Of a DNA stretch of 64,000 nt, positions 44,879 to 54,362 are shown piece by piece. The translations under genes were made by a program, and so were the position numbers. The stretch's first letter is position 1, and each line of letters opens with the position of its first letter. A model generated the notes under the pieces. It saw nothing but the letters and a program-made list of their open reading frames with translations, ran no database searches and had not been told where the DNA came from. The stretch comes from Pseudomonas fulva (GTDB lineage Bacteria; Pseudomonadota; Gammaproteobacteria; Pseudomonadales; Pseudomonadaceae), in the NCBI RefSeq assembly GCF_015680705.1, contig NZ_JADNYP010000009.1, positions 173,514 to 237,513 of the forward strand, in the 5' to 3' direction.

Positions 44879-46027
44879 ATGAACGTGACGCAGCCCCCGG
44901 TACAGATAGACTGTGATTTCGACTCCGGCAACATCGAAGTGCATGATGCGCATGACACCTCGGCCATTCGTCTGGCCATCCGCCCCGATACCTGCAGCGA
45001 GCATTTCCAGTGGTTCCACTTCAAGGCCAGCCAGCTGACGCCAGGCCAGCGCTACCGCTTCATTCTCGAGAATGCCAGCCAGTCTTCCTATCCCCATGCC
45101 TGGCAGGGCTACCAGGCCGTGGCTTCCCATGACCAGCGGGACTGGTTCCGGATACCCAGCGAATTCGACGGGAAGGCGCTGAGCTTCGAGCTGCTGGCTC
45201 GGGAAACCAGTGCCTGGCTCGCCTATTTCGAGCCCTACCCGCGCGCGCGCCACCATCAGCTGATCGAGCGCGCCTGCCGACTGCCCACGGTCGAGCTGCT
45301 GGCCACCGGTCGTAGCGTCGAAGGACGCGACATTCCGCTGCTGCGTGCCGGGGACGGCGCGGCGGGCAAGCGCAAGCTGTGGCTGATCGCCCAGCAGCAT
45401 CCCGGCGAGCACATGGCCGAATGGTTCATGGAAGGCATCATCGATCGCCTCGAAGCCGATGATCCTGCCGTCCGGCACCTGCTTGCCGCCGCCGACCTGT
45501 ACCTGATCCCCAACATGAACCCAGACGGTGCCTTCCATGGGCACCTGCGCACCAACATGAAAGGCAAGGACCTGAACCGGGCCTGGCAGGAGGCCAGCCT
45601 CGAAGACAGCCCCGAGGTGTTCTTCGCGCGCGCGCAAATGCAATTGCATGGCGTCGATGCCTTCATCGACGTGCATGGCGACGAGGAGATCCCCCATGTG
45701 TTTACCGCGGCCTGCGAAGGCAATCCAGGCTACACCGCCCGCATCGCCAGCCTGGAAACACGCTTTCGCCAGACGCTGAGCCGGCACACGGTGGACTTCC
45801 AGACCGTGCATGGCTATCCCCGGGACCAGCCCGGCCAAGCCAACCTGACCCTGGCCTGCAATGCCGTGGGCCAGGCGTACGATTGCCTGTCGTTGACCCT
45901 GGAAATGCCGTTCAAGGACCATGACGATGCGCCTGACCCTGTCGCCGGCTGGTCCGGGTCACGTGCCAGGACACTGGCCGGCGCGGTGCTGGATACCTTG
46001 GACGAACTGGTCGAGACGTTACGCTGA
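44879..46027 (+). CDS. M14-family zinc carboxypeptidase (cytosolic CCP-like)
   Basis: A 382-aa protein. An N-terminal M14 beta domain (about 1-120, with EHFQWFHFKAS) is followed by the catalytic domain with the zinc motif QQHPGEHMAEWF (H174, E177), the third ligand in DVHGDEE (H266), NMNPDGAFHGHLRTN and the catalytic Glu in SLTLEMPFKD. This is the arrangement of the cytosolic carboxypeptidase/Nna1 branch. No signal peptide is present. The natural substrate in bacteria is unclear, and peptide or poly-amino-acid tails are possible. AGGAA precedes ATG 44879. It starts 50 nt after the hybrid regulator gene. Confidence 0.9.
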   Translation: MNVTQPPVQIDCDFDSGNIEVHDAHDTSAIRLAIRPDTCSEHFQWFHFKASQLTPGQRYRFILENASQSSYPHAWQGYQAVASHDQRDWFRIPSEFDGKALSFELLARETSAWLAYFEPYPRARHHQLIERACRLPTVELLATGRSVEGRDIPLLRAGDGAAGKRKLWLIAQQHPGEHMAEWFMEGIIDRLEADDPAVRHLLAAADLYLIPNMNPDGAFHGHLRTNMKGKDLNRAWQEASLEDSPEVFFARAQMQLHGVDAFIDVHGDEEIPHVFTAACEGNPGYTARIASLETRFRQTLSRHTVDFQTVHGYPRDQPGQANLTLACNAVGQAYDCLSLTLEMPFKDHDDAPDPVAGWSGSRARTLAGAVLDTLDELVETLR

Positions 46028-46041
46028 GCCCCGCCAGGCGT

Positions 46042-46962
46042 TCAGCCTTCGAGACGCTCGAGGCCGTCCCAGGCCAAGACCGGAGCCTGGTCGACCAGAA
46101 AGTCGCGCAGCCGGCCCATCACGCCGGCCTTGGGGCTGGTCTTGAGCCAGCTCAGGTAGTAGCCATCGCCCGACGCCACCGCTTGCCGGAACGGCAGGAC
46201 CAGTCGTCCAGCCTGCAGCTGGGCAGCGACCAGCGCCAGGTCGACCACGGCAATGCCCAGCCCTTGCTCGGCAGCGGAAATGCCCTGGTCGAGCGTGTCG
46301 AATACCTGGCCCCGCTCGATGCCCTCTCGCCGCCTGCCGGTCCTGGCCAGCCATCGTCGCCAGTCGCGCCGGTCCGGTGATGGATGCAACAGCTGGCACT
46401 GCTGCAACAGCGCCGACGTCGCTTCCCGGCCGGCCAGGTAGCCTGGGCTGCATACCGGCACCAGCCATTCGTCGAACAGCCTGGCGCTCGCGATATCGGC
46501 CGAGGCCGGGTCTCTGCCCAGCAGGATGGCGCAGTCATAAGGCTCGCGAAAGAAATCCACAGTGTCGATGTCCATCCAGACACTGGTCAGTTGCACGGGC
46601 ACAGGCTCGCCTTGCTGCCTGAACGCATCCAGGGTACGCAACAGCCAGCGCACGCTCAGGGTCGACGGTGCCTTCAGTCGAACCGCCTGGCGATCCTGGC
46701 GCAGCAGCGAGCATGCCTGCTCGATGAGCTTGAACCCCGGTGTGAGTTCGCGTGCCAGCAAACGGCCGTGCGCGGTGAGCTCGAGCCTGGAGCCGTGGCG
46801 CTCGAACAAGGCGCAGCCGAACAGGTTCTCCAGTGTCTTGACGTGCTGGCTCACCGCCCCTTGGGTCATGGCCAGGCGCTGTGCCGCCAGGGTGAAGGAG
46901 CCATGCCGGGCGGCCACTTCGAATGCGCGCAGGGCTGGCAGCGCTTGTATACGTTCCGACAC
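46042..46962 (-). CDS. LysR family transcriptional regulator (GcvA-like)
   Basis: A 306-aa protein. The HTH LRAFEVAARHGSFTLAAQRL with MTQGAVSQHVKTLE is followed by a periplasmic-binding-like effector domain. A GTG at 46962 preceded by GAGAGGTGA is the preferred start; an ATG at 46977 lacks a ribosome-binding site and overlaps the presumed operator. It is divergent from a LysE-type exporter, so it probably controls that gene, as in ArgP/LysG and LysE pairs. Effector unknown. Confidence 0.88.
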   Translation of the reverse strand: MSERIQALPALRAFEVAARHGSFTLAAQRLAMTQGAVSQHVKTLENLFGCALFERHGSRLELTAHGRLLARELTPGFKLIEQACSLLRQDRQAVRLKAPSTLSVRWLLRTLDAFRQQGEPVPVQLTSVWMDIDTVDFFREPYDCAILLGRDPASADIASARLFDEWLVPVCSPGYLAGREATSALLQQCQLLHPSPDRRDWRRWLARTGRRREGIERGQVFDTLDQGISAAEQGLGIAVVDLALVAAQLQAGRLVLPFRQAVASGDGYYLSWLKTSPKAGVMGRLRDFLVDQAPVLAWDGLERLEG

Positions 46963-46975
46963 CTCGTCACCTCTC

Positions 46976-46990
46976 ATTAGCGGAGCTAAT
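46976..46990. promoter_or_regulatory. Candidate LysR-type operator
   Basis: ATTAGCGGAGCTAAT is a perfect inverted repeat (6-bp arms, 3-bp centre) that fits the T-N11-A rule. It lies just upstream of the GTG start of the LysR gene and in front of the divergent LysE-type gene. Confidence 0.65.
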
Positions 46991-47136
46991 AGTGATACAC
47001 AGTGATGGTGGTTTTACAATGTCCGGCCCGTTACCGAGAATGCCCAGCCATCACATCTCGCCGCTTCCAGGCCTCGAGGCGCTTGCGGTCGCGGCGAGCC
47101 CGCCCGTCACGCTCGTCTGGATCCTGTACGAAACCC

Positions 47137-47784
47137 ATGAACGCCATTCTTCTGCTCAGCTATGTCTTCACCGTCCTGTTGCTGATAGCCACACCAGGGC
47201 CGGTGGTGGCGCTGGTGGCCGGCACCGCCGCGACCCAGGGAACGCGCCAGGCGGTATTGGCTGCGGCCGGCAGCAACGTGGCGTCATGGGTACTGCTTGG
47301 GGTTTGCGCCTGGATTCTGATCAGCGGAACAGCCCTGGACAGCACCTGGCTGGCCGGGCTGAACCTGCTCGGCTGCCTGTTCATCGGCTACCTGGCCTTG
47401 GCCAGCCTGCGCTCCAGCCGTTCGCCGCGACAAGCCCAACCCACGCCGCAACCTGTCTGCTCCCATGCATCGGGTGGCAGCTGGCGACAGGGGTTCATGG
47501 TCGGGATTTCCAATCCCAAGGACATCATCTTCTTCATGTCCCTGTTTCCGCAGTTCCTCGGCATCACCTCTTCGTTCGGCACGAGTCTGCTCTTGCTATC
47601 GCTGCTGTGGATCAGCATCGACCTGGCGATCCTGGGCCTGTACATCTTCGCCATCGGCAAAATGGCTTCGCCCCGTACCGGCCGCTGGATCAGCCAGCTT
47701 TCCGGGCTGGCGTTGCTGGCGATCGCCTGCCTGGGCGCGCTCTACAACATCGACGAACTGCTCGGATCGCGTCCGAGGGCGTGA
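47137..47784 (+). CDS. LysE/RhtB family amino-acid exporter
   Basis: A 215-aa membrane protein with about six segments. It begins MNAILLLSYVFTVLLLIATP, with TPGPVVALVAGTAATQGTRQA and GISNPKDIIFFMSLFPQFL the two family hallmark blocks. It exports an amino acid or derivative; the LysR neighbour would sense it. The start at 47137 aligns with the family; the ribosome-binding site is weak. Confidence 0.9.
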   Translation: MNAILLLSYVFTVLLLIATPGPVVALVAGTAATQGTRQAVLAAAGSNVASWVLLGVCAWILISGTALDSTWLAGLNLLGCLFIGYLALASLRSSRSPRQAQPTPQPVCSHASGGSWRQGFMVGISNPKDIIFFMSLFPQFLGITSSFGTSLLLLSLLWISIDLAILGLYIFAIGKMASPRTGRWISQLSGLALLAIACLGALYNIDELLGSRPRA

Positions 47785-48021
47785 CGACCCTTCGATCGTT
47801 ACGCCCCTGGCAGGAGCCGCCTTGCCAGGCCCGTGAGACCCCAGGGGCACCTGCCCTACAGCCCTCGTCCAGGCATACATGGCGCACGAGGCCTTGGCAA
47901 TCCTCTGGCGGCAATGGCAGGCTCGTCCGAATTACGGCCCGCATGACTTCCGGCGCGCGGCAGAGCGTGGCTAGAATAAGCGCCTGTAACCTTGATTTGC
48001 CCGAGGCGTAACGACATTGCC

Positions 48022-48093
48022 ATGAACACCGAACTCGCCCCGCTCCATCCGGTCCTGTCAGTGCGCATCCTCCTGGCCGGGGCCAGCCTGTGA
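48022..48093 (+). CDS. Possible 23-aa leader peptide
   Basis: A short ATG frame, MNTELAPLHPVLSVRILLAG followed by ASL. Its TGA overlaps the next gene's GTG start (GTGA), a common coupling arrangement. No ribosome-binding site is strong enough to be sure. It may be a leader or chance. Confidence 0.35.
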   Translation: MNTELAPLHPVLSVRILLAGASL

Positions 48094-48779
48094 CAGTGGC
48101 CAGGCGCATGCCCGTTCTCCTGGCAGCCTTGTTGCCGTTCACGGCATGGGGCATCGAGGTCCGCATCGATGCCCATGCCGACCTGCTGTACAGACAGGCT
48201 CTGCCCCTGTTGGAGGAAGCCGATGGTGGGGTGCAGGACAGCATATTGCGAACCGCCGACAGCGATCCCGAGCTGAGCCGCCAGGGCCAGGCGATGGCTC
48301 GAACCTTGCCGACGGCCGTGGCCCTGCTCAAGAAGTCGGTCAGTCTTGGTCATCCGGTCGCGCAATACCGCCTGGCCCTGTACTACATGACCTATCTGCC
48401 GGCCAGCCAGATACCGGATGCCGCCTGTCCGCTGCTGGAGGCCAGCCTCAAGCAGGGTTTCGCACCGCCGGCACCAGCCATCGCTACCTGGTGCCCGCCC
48501 TTCAACGCCACGACGGCCTACCGGGACGCGATGGCAGCGATCGCCAGCATGGCCACGCTGTATGCCCCCTACTATCCACAGCCCGCCGTGCGCCTGGCGT
48601 GCAGCCGCACGCGTCCTCAGGGGCTGGAGATGCAATGGGGCCGGCAACGAGACTATCAGGCCGAAGTCTATCGGCTGCTGGGCGACCTTGATCCGACGCA
48701 GCGCCAGGCCTTGCTGCTCAAGGCAGTGGAGATCAACGGCTGCGCGGCCGCGCAGCAGCAGTTGCTGAGCAATCACTGA
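48090..48779 (+). CDS. Secreted Sel1-like/TPR repeat protein
   Basis: A 229-aa protein. The start MTVARRMPVLLAALLPFTAW has a basic n-region and a hydrophobic core, giving a signal peptide with cleavage after AWG. The mature part contains Sel1-like helical repeats (TAVALLKKSVSLGHPVAQYR, then LALYYMTY; and ACPLLEASLKQGF) and two or three Cys pairs suited to periplasmic disulfides. The GTG start overlaps the leader stop; ATG 48108 is an alternative. It is likely a periplasmic scaffold. No partner is identified. Confidence 0.72.
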   Translation: MTVARRMPVLLAALLPFTAWGIEVRIDAHADLLYRQALPLLEEADGGVQDSILRTADSDPELSRQGQAMARTLPTAVALLKKSVSLGHPVAQYRLALYYMTYLPASQIPDAACPLLEASLKQGFAPPAPAIATWCPPFNATTAYRDAMAAIASMATLYAPYYPQPAVRLACSRTRPQGLEMQWGRQRDYQAEVYRLLGDLDPTQRQALLLKAVEINGCAAAQQQLLSNH

Positions 48780-48861
48780 GCTGGCTTGAGCAAAATCGTT
48801 CAAGCCAGCCTGGCGCTGCTCTGGCATGCTGGCCCTTCCCTGCCGCTACCCTGTGACCGCC

Positions 48862-49014
48862 ATGCTCCAGCCTGATCCAGCCCGCCGCGCCTTTGCCCGA
48901 GGCATGTTCGCTGTCCTGCCGCTTTCGCTGACCGTCGCGCCGTGGGGATTGCTGGCCGGCTCGATGGCCATCGAGGCTGGGCTGATTCCAGGGCAGGGCC
49001 AGGGACGCTCTGCC
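48862..49014 (+). pseudogene. azlC: azlC N-terminal remnant
   Basis: The frame from ATG 48862 reads ARRAFARGMFAVLPLSLTVA, then PWGLLAGSMAIEAGL, then PGQGQG, the conserved start of AzlC branched-chain amino-acid exporters (about 230 aa). After about 50 residues it changes to a sequence unrelated to AzlC and runs into the next gene's upstream region. The partner azlD is not seen. This is best read as a truncated relic. Confidence 0.7.
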
Positions 49015-49071
49015 ATCCCATCGAGCCGGGCAGGCGCTGCTACACTGTCAGGGCCAGCGGAGGAACCTGCC

Positions 49072-49296
49072 ATGTCCAGCCATGAACTCACCACTGTCCT
49101 GAAGCTGATGAACCAGCGCCAGACGCACCTGGCCACTGCCTGTCGCGAGATTGCCGACTGGATCGACAAGCAGGGCGACGTGCCCGCTGCCGGCAGGATC
49201 CGCGAAAGCCTCAAGGTGCTGGAGGCCGAGGACGAACGCCTGCGCAAGACCCTCACGTCGCTGAGCGTCGATCGCCCGCTGCCACGTTTTCGCTAG
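49072..49296 (+). CDS. Small helical protein, 74 aa, unknown
   Basis: It starts MSSHELTTVLKLMNQRQTHL and is largely helical and charged, with heptad-like leucines (IRESLKVLEAEDERLRKTLT). GGAGGAA lies 7 nt before the ATG. It sits directly after the azlC remnant. No signal peptide or Cys pair, so it is probably cytosolic. I do not recognise a family. Confidence 0.65.
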   Translation: MSSHELTTVLKLMNQRQTHLATACREIADWIDKQGDVPAAGRIRESLKVLEAEDERLRKTLTSLSVDRPLPRFR

Positions 49297-49300
49297 GTTT

Positions 49301-49423
49301 TGTACGCAAGTCGCCGAGCGGTGAGCAAGCAAGGCGAAACCGGCGAGCAAACGCAATCGACAAGTCCGGATGAGCACTGCAAGCCTGTTCCGACCTCGAC
49401 CCGTGGTCGCGCAGACACTGCCA
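49301..49423. repeat. Decayed copy of the 147-bp MITE-like element
   Basis: The left end TGTACGCAAGTCGCCGAGCG matches the start of the element at 41235 (TGTACGAAAAGTCGCCGAGC) with few differences. Further matches include CAAGGCGAAA, GATGAGCA and AAGCCTGTT and a right part GTCGCGCAG. The right terminus no longer has the GTACA end. It follows the 74-aa gene stop directly. Confidence 0.6.
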
Positions 49424-49442
49424 GTGCCAAGCCCAGCTACCC

Positions 49443-49793
49443 CTACAGACAGGTCGCTGCCGCCGCCCGGCGACGCAAGGCGGCGGCGTCGTCGTGCCTG
49501 GCGAAGAAATCGACGCGGCTGCCACCCGCCACCGGATGCACATCGACGAACGCTTCGGCATCGCGGGTGTACACGGTGAACTCGCCGCCTTGCTGCGCTT
49601 GCAGATAACCGCTGGCATCCACGCCGAATACTGCCTCTTCCTGCCAGCTGTACTGGATGCACTGGGCCACCTCCCGTGCCGGCTTCTGCGATTGCAGACG
49701 GGCATCCGGCGCCTGCTGGCGCGCCTGGTCCATGACCGATGACGCACAACCGGCCAGCAACAGTGCCGCAGCCATCGCCAGAATTGCTCGCAT
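49443..49793 (-). CDS. Lipoprotein of unknown function, 116 aa
   Basis: It starts MRAILAMAAALLLAGCASSV with a clear lipobox LLAG-C (Cys 16). The mature part is polar (DQARQQAPDARLQSQKPARE) with a beta-rich centre. The start at 49793 places the lipobox correctly and follows GAGCGGG. Location is probably the outer membrane. Function is unknown. Confidence 0.68.
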   Translation of the reverse strand: MRAILAMAAALLLAGCASSVMDQARQQAPDARLQSQKPAREVAQCIQYSWQEEAVFGVDASGYLQAQQGGEFTVYTRDAEAFVDVHPVAGGSRVDFFARHDDAAALRRRAAAATCL

Positions 49794-49904
49794 GTCCCGC
49801 TCCTCGGAAAAAGCCGACTCTAGCATCGCCGCACACGCGAGTGAATTGTTGGCGCCCTGCCGCTGTCCCAACTAACGCATGCCATGTCAGAAAAGGAGAA
49901 TCGC

Positions 49905-50216
49905 ATGAACCATCGTCGTCTGTTGTCCGCCCTGCTGCTGACTGGCACCTTTGCCTGCCTGCCCATGGCCATCAACACCGCCCAGGCAGCCGATGAAACG
50001 GTCCAGGGCAATGACACCCGCAATCGCGAGCTGAAAGTGGGCGACAAGGCGCCTGACCAGTACAAGCGTGACGAGATCGCCATCAAGGACTGGAAAGCCA
50101 AGGGCCTGAAGGAGCCGCAAAAGGAGAGCCATTGGGTGGAAATGGCCGACCGCCATGTCCTGGTCCAGACTACCAACGGCGTGATCCTGGAAATCAGCGA
50201 CAAGACAGCCCACTAG
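49905..50216 (+). CDS. RcnB-family periplasmic protein
   Basis: A 103-aa protein with signal peptide (MNHRRLLSALLLTGTFACLP, then MAINTAQA). The mature domain is a single RcnB module (PDQYKRDEIAIKDWKAKGL, HWVEMADRHVLVQTTNGVIL). RcnB influences nickel/cobalt homeostasis in E. coli. The rcnA exporter and rcnR regulator are not in the window. AGGAG precedes ATG 49905. A His-rich lipoprotein gene lies downstream. Confidence 0.85.
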   Translation: MNHRRLLSALLLTGTFACLPMAINTAQAADETVQGNDTRNRELKVGDKAPDQYKRDEIAIKDWKAKGLKEPQKESHWVEMADRHVLVQTTNGVILEISDKTAH

Positions 50217-50368
50217 CCCTGCGGCACTCCGGCGGGGTCGCGCATCGGCCCGGCCGGCGCGATGCCGCCGTTGAGGCTCGTATACGGCGCCAGCCACGCT
50301 GAACCAAACGCATGCTTGCAGGTCTTACGGCGCTCCATAACAACCCGATGTGGAACAAGGACCGCTAG

Positions 50369-50533
50369 ATGAAGACTTTCGCATGCCTGTCACTGCTTGC
50401 CGCCGCCGTCGCCCTGAGCGGCTGCCATGGTCATCGCGCCCATGATCGTGACGATGGCTGGCGCGACCGCGACCACCATGCCCATCAACAGCGTCATGGC
50501 CATCGTCACGACGGCCGTCGCGACTATCGCTGA
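50369..50533 (+). CDS. His/Arg/Asp-rich small lipoprotein, 54 aa
   Basis: It starts MKTFACLSLLAAAVALSGCH with lipobox LSG-C (Cys 19). The mature part of about 35 residues contains nine His along with many Asp and Arg (HRAHDRDDGWRDRDHHAHQQ). Such a composition can bind Ni, Co, Cu or Zn. AAGGA lies 8 nt before the ATG. It follows the RcnB-like gene by 152 bp on the same strand. Confidence 0.65.
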   Translation: MKTFACLSLLAAAVALSGCHGHRAHDRDDGWRDRDHHAHQQRHGHRHDGRRDYR

Positions 50534-50600
50534 CCCCCTGCGCCGGCCCCGCTCGCCTCTGAGAACGCCCAGCGGGCTTCGGGCGGGCTTGCCGCCAAGC

Positions 50601-51485
50601 CTAAGCGCGCTTGCCTCGTTGCATCCAGGCAGCGCCCAGGCCGCTCAGGCAGATGATACCGATCCCGACCAGGCTGACGTTGTCCGGAACCTGGCCAAAG
50701 AGCAACAGGCCCAGCAACCCGGCGAACACGATCTGACAGTAGCTGAACGGGGCCAGCAAGGCCGGAGCGGCCAGGCGGAAAGCCTGGGTCAGCAACAGGT
50801 GTGCCGTCATGCCGAAGCTTCCGAGCGCGACCATCAGCAGGGCGTGCCGCCAATCCGGCGTCACCCAGAAGAACGGCACCAGCGTGCTCATGAGCAGTGT
50901 GTTGCACAGGCCGGCATAGAAGTTGCTGGTGGTCGGACTGTCGACCGAGGCAAGAACCCGGGTAAGCAACTGGTAGAAGCAGAACCCCAACGCCGAGCCG
51001 AACGGCAACACGATGGCCGGTGTGAAAAGCGTCCCACCTGGGTGGACCACCACCAGCACGCCGACGAAGCCCGAGGCGACCGCCAGCCATTGACCAGGTG
51101 TCACCCGTTCCCTGAGCAACGGTACCGACAACGCAGTCACCAGTACCGGGGCGAGGAAGTTCACCGAAGTGGCTTCTGCCAGTGGCAGGTACTGCAGCCC
51201 GGCGGTGAACAGCAGGCTGGTGCTGAGCAGGCTCAAGGCGCGTAGCGTCTGCAGCCATGGACGTCGCGTGCGTAATACGCGCAAGCCGGCCCGAGGCAGG
51301 AAGATGCCGGCCATCAGCACGGTATGCACCAGGTACCTCGCCCATACCACCATGACGATCGGATAAAGGCCACCGAGGAACTTGGACAAGGCATCGTGGC
51401 TGGCGAACAGGAAGGTCGCCATGACCACCAGGGCCAGGCCCTTGAATGGCTGGTTGACGCCTGACAGTGGTGTGCTGACACTCAT
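50601..51485 (-). CDS. EamA/DMT family transporter
   Basis: A 294-aa membrane protein with ten hydrophobic segments in two EamA halves (GLALVVMATFLFASHDALSK in the first; FGSALGFCFYQLLTRVLASV in the second; LPLAEATSVNFLAPVLVTAL is the conserved third-fourth segment). These transporters export or import amino acids, nucleosides or other metabolites. The substrate is unknown. It is divergent from modA. Confidence 0.9.
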   Translation of the reverse strand: MSVSTPLSGVNQPFKGLALVVMATFLFASHDALSKFLGGLYPIVMVVWARYLVHTVLMAGIFLPRAGLRVLRTRRPWLQTLRALSLLSTSLLFTAGLQYLPLAEATSVNFLAPVLVTALSVPLLRERVTPGQWLAVASGFVGVLVVVHPGGTLFTPAIVLPFGSALGFCFYQLLTRVLASVDSPTTSNFYAGLCNTLLMSTLVPFFWVTPDWRHALLMVALGSFGMTAHLLLTQAFRLAAPALLAPFSYCQIVFAGLLGLLLFGQVPDNVSLVGIGIICLSGLGAAWMQRGKRA

Positions 51486-51722
51486 GCTGGTCTCGAAGGA
51501 AGGTACGGCCCGCCACTACCTCACCGTTGACCGATAGCCGATAACCGGGGACGCGAGGCTCGATTGCCGGCCAGGGTGGCATAGCGCCGGCACCTGGATC
51601 GACCGCTTCGATAGTAGCGGATCGACGACCAGGATGGCAGGCCTTTCCCGCAACGCCTGAACCCTGGCTTCTTCAAGCCCGTTACCGAAGCGAACCGGCC
51701 CGCTCTTCCCGAAACCGGCAAA

Positions 51723-52531
<809 letters not shown>

Positions 52532-52532
<1 letters not shown>

Positions 52533-53212
52533 TGCCGCTCGACGCCAGTGATCTGGGCGCCATCTGGCTGACCGCCAAGCTCGCCAGCCTTACCACGGTG
52601 ATCCTGCTGCTGGTCGGCACACCGCTGGCCTGGTGGCTGGCGCGTACCCGCTCCTGGCTGCGCGGCCCGGTGGGCGCAATCGTCGCGCTACCGCTGGTAC
52701 TGCCGCCGACGGTGATCGGCTTCTATCTGCTGATCGCCCTCGGCCCGCACGGCTGGGTCGGCCAGGCCACCGCGGCGCTCGGCCTGGGCAGCGTGGTCTT
52801 CACCTTCACCGGACTGGTGGTCGGCTCGGTGGTGTATTCGCTGCCGTTCGTGGTCCAGCCCCTGCACAATGCGTTCGCGGCCATCGGCGAGCGCCCGTTG
52901 GAAGTGGCCGCGACTTTGCGCGCCGGCCCCTGGGACTCCTTCATCCATGTGGTCGTGCCGCTTGCGCGGCCAGGCTTCGTCACCGCCAGCGTCCTGGGCT
53001 TCGCCCATACGGTGGGTGAGTTCGGCGTGGTGCTGATGATCGGTGGCAACATTCCCGACAAGACCCGCGTGGTCTCGGTACAGATCTTCGATCACGTCGA
53101 ATCCATGGCCTATGCCCAGGCGCACTGGCTGGCCGCGGCCATGCTGGTGTTCTCTTTCCTGGTGTTGCTGGTGCTGTACGCCGGGCGCCGGCAGCGTACA
53201 GGCTGGAGCTGA
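52532..53212 (+). CDS. modB: Molybdate ABC transporter permease
   Basis: A 226-aa membrane protein with about five segments. The EAA-type cytoplasmic loop that docks on ModC is [40 protein letters not shown] is the typical C-terminal block. The ATG overlaps the modA stop by 1 nt (TGATG), so translation is coupled. Confidence 0.95.
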
Positions 53213-53213
53213 C

Positions 53214-54299
53214 ATGAGCCGATCGATCAAGGCACGCTTGCTGCTGGCCCGAGATGACTTCACCCTGGACGTCGACCTGCACTTGCCCGGCCGCGGGATC
53301 AGCGCGCTGTTCGGCCATTCCGGTTCAGGCAAGACCTCCTGCCTACGTTGCCTGGCCGGGCTGGAGCGTGCCAGCACGGCGTATATCGAGGTCAATGGCC
53401 AGACCTGGCAAGACACTAGCCAGGGCACGTTCCTCGCCCCGCACCTGCGCCCGCTAGGCTACGTGTTCCAGGAAGCCAGCCTGTTCAGCCACCTGAGCGT
53501 GCGTGGCAACCTGGAGTTCGGCTGGCGACGGACCCCTGCGCGGCAGCGCAAGGTCGGTTTCGACCAGGCGTGCGAACTGCTCGGCATTGGCCATCTGCTC
53601 CAGCGCCGCCCTGCCACGCTCTCCGGCGGTGAAGCCCAACGTGTCGGGATCGCCAGGGCGCTGCTCGGCAGCCCCAAGCTGCTGTTGCTGGACGAGCCCC
53701 TGGCGGCGCTGGATGCGGCGCGCAAGCGCGAGATCCTGCCCTACCTGGAACGACTGCACGACGAGCTGGACATCCCGCTGGTCTATGTCAGCCATTCGCA
53801 GGACGAGGTGGCGCGCCTGGCCGACCACCTGGTGCTGCTGGAGCATGGACGGGCCACGGCCAGTGGCCCGGTCGGGCAGACGCTGGCTCGCCTGGACCTG
53901 TCGCTGGCGCAAGCCGAAGACGCCGGCGTGGTGCTGCAAGGCCAGGTCCAGCGGCACGATCCCTATTATCAACTGCTCGACCTGCGCCTGCCGGGCGGTG
54001 CGCTGTTGCGTATCACCCACGCACCGAAAACGCCGGGCAGCACCCTGCGAGTCAAGGTGCAGGCCCGCGATGTCAGCCTCAGCCTGAGCGCAGACCACGC
54101 CTCGAGCATTCTCAACCGCCTGCCTGTGCAGGTACTGGCGTGTCGAGCGGCTGACAACCCGGCCCATGTGCTGGTCAGCCTGGATGCCAGTGGAAGCGCA
54201 TTGCTGGCCCGCGTGACACGCTATTCGGCGGACCAGCTCGGACTGCATCCAGGCCAGGCGCTCTGGGCGCAGATCAAGTCGGTGGCCCTGCTCGGCTGA
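53214..54299 (+). CDS. modC: Molybdate ABC transporter ATP-binding protein
   Basis: A 361-aa protein. Walker [11 protein letters not shown], signature [16 protein letters not shown], Walker [13 protein letters not shown] and switch His in VYVSHSQDE are followed by a C-terminal TOBE (molybdate-binding) regulatory domain (about 290-361). It energises ModB. It starts 1 nt after the modB stop. Confidence 0.95.
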   Translation: MSRSIKARLLLARDDFTLDVDLHLPGRGISALFGHSGSGKTSCLRCLAGLERASTAYIEVNGQTWQDTSQGTFLAPHLRPLGYVFQEASLFSHLSVRGNLEFGWRRTPARQRKVGFDQACELLGIGHLLQRRPATLSGGEAQRVGIARALLGSPKLLLLDEPLAALDAARKREILPYLERLHDELDIPLVYVSHSQDEVARLADHLVLLEHGRATASGPVGQTLARLDLSLAQAEDAGVVLQGQVQRHDPYYQLLDLRLPGGALLRITHAPKTPGSTLRVKVQARDVSLSLSADHASSILNRLPVQVLACRAADNPAHVLVSLDASGSALLARVTRYSADQLGLHPGQALWAQIKSVALLG

Positions 54300-54362
54300 C
54301 CGGCGGCACCCAAGCCGCCGGGCATTGTCCACAGATCAGGATCTCTGACCACGGACCTTGCC

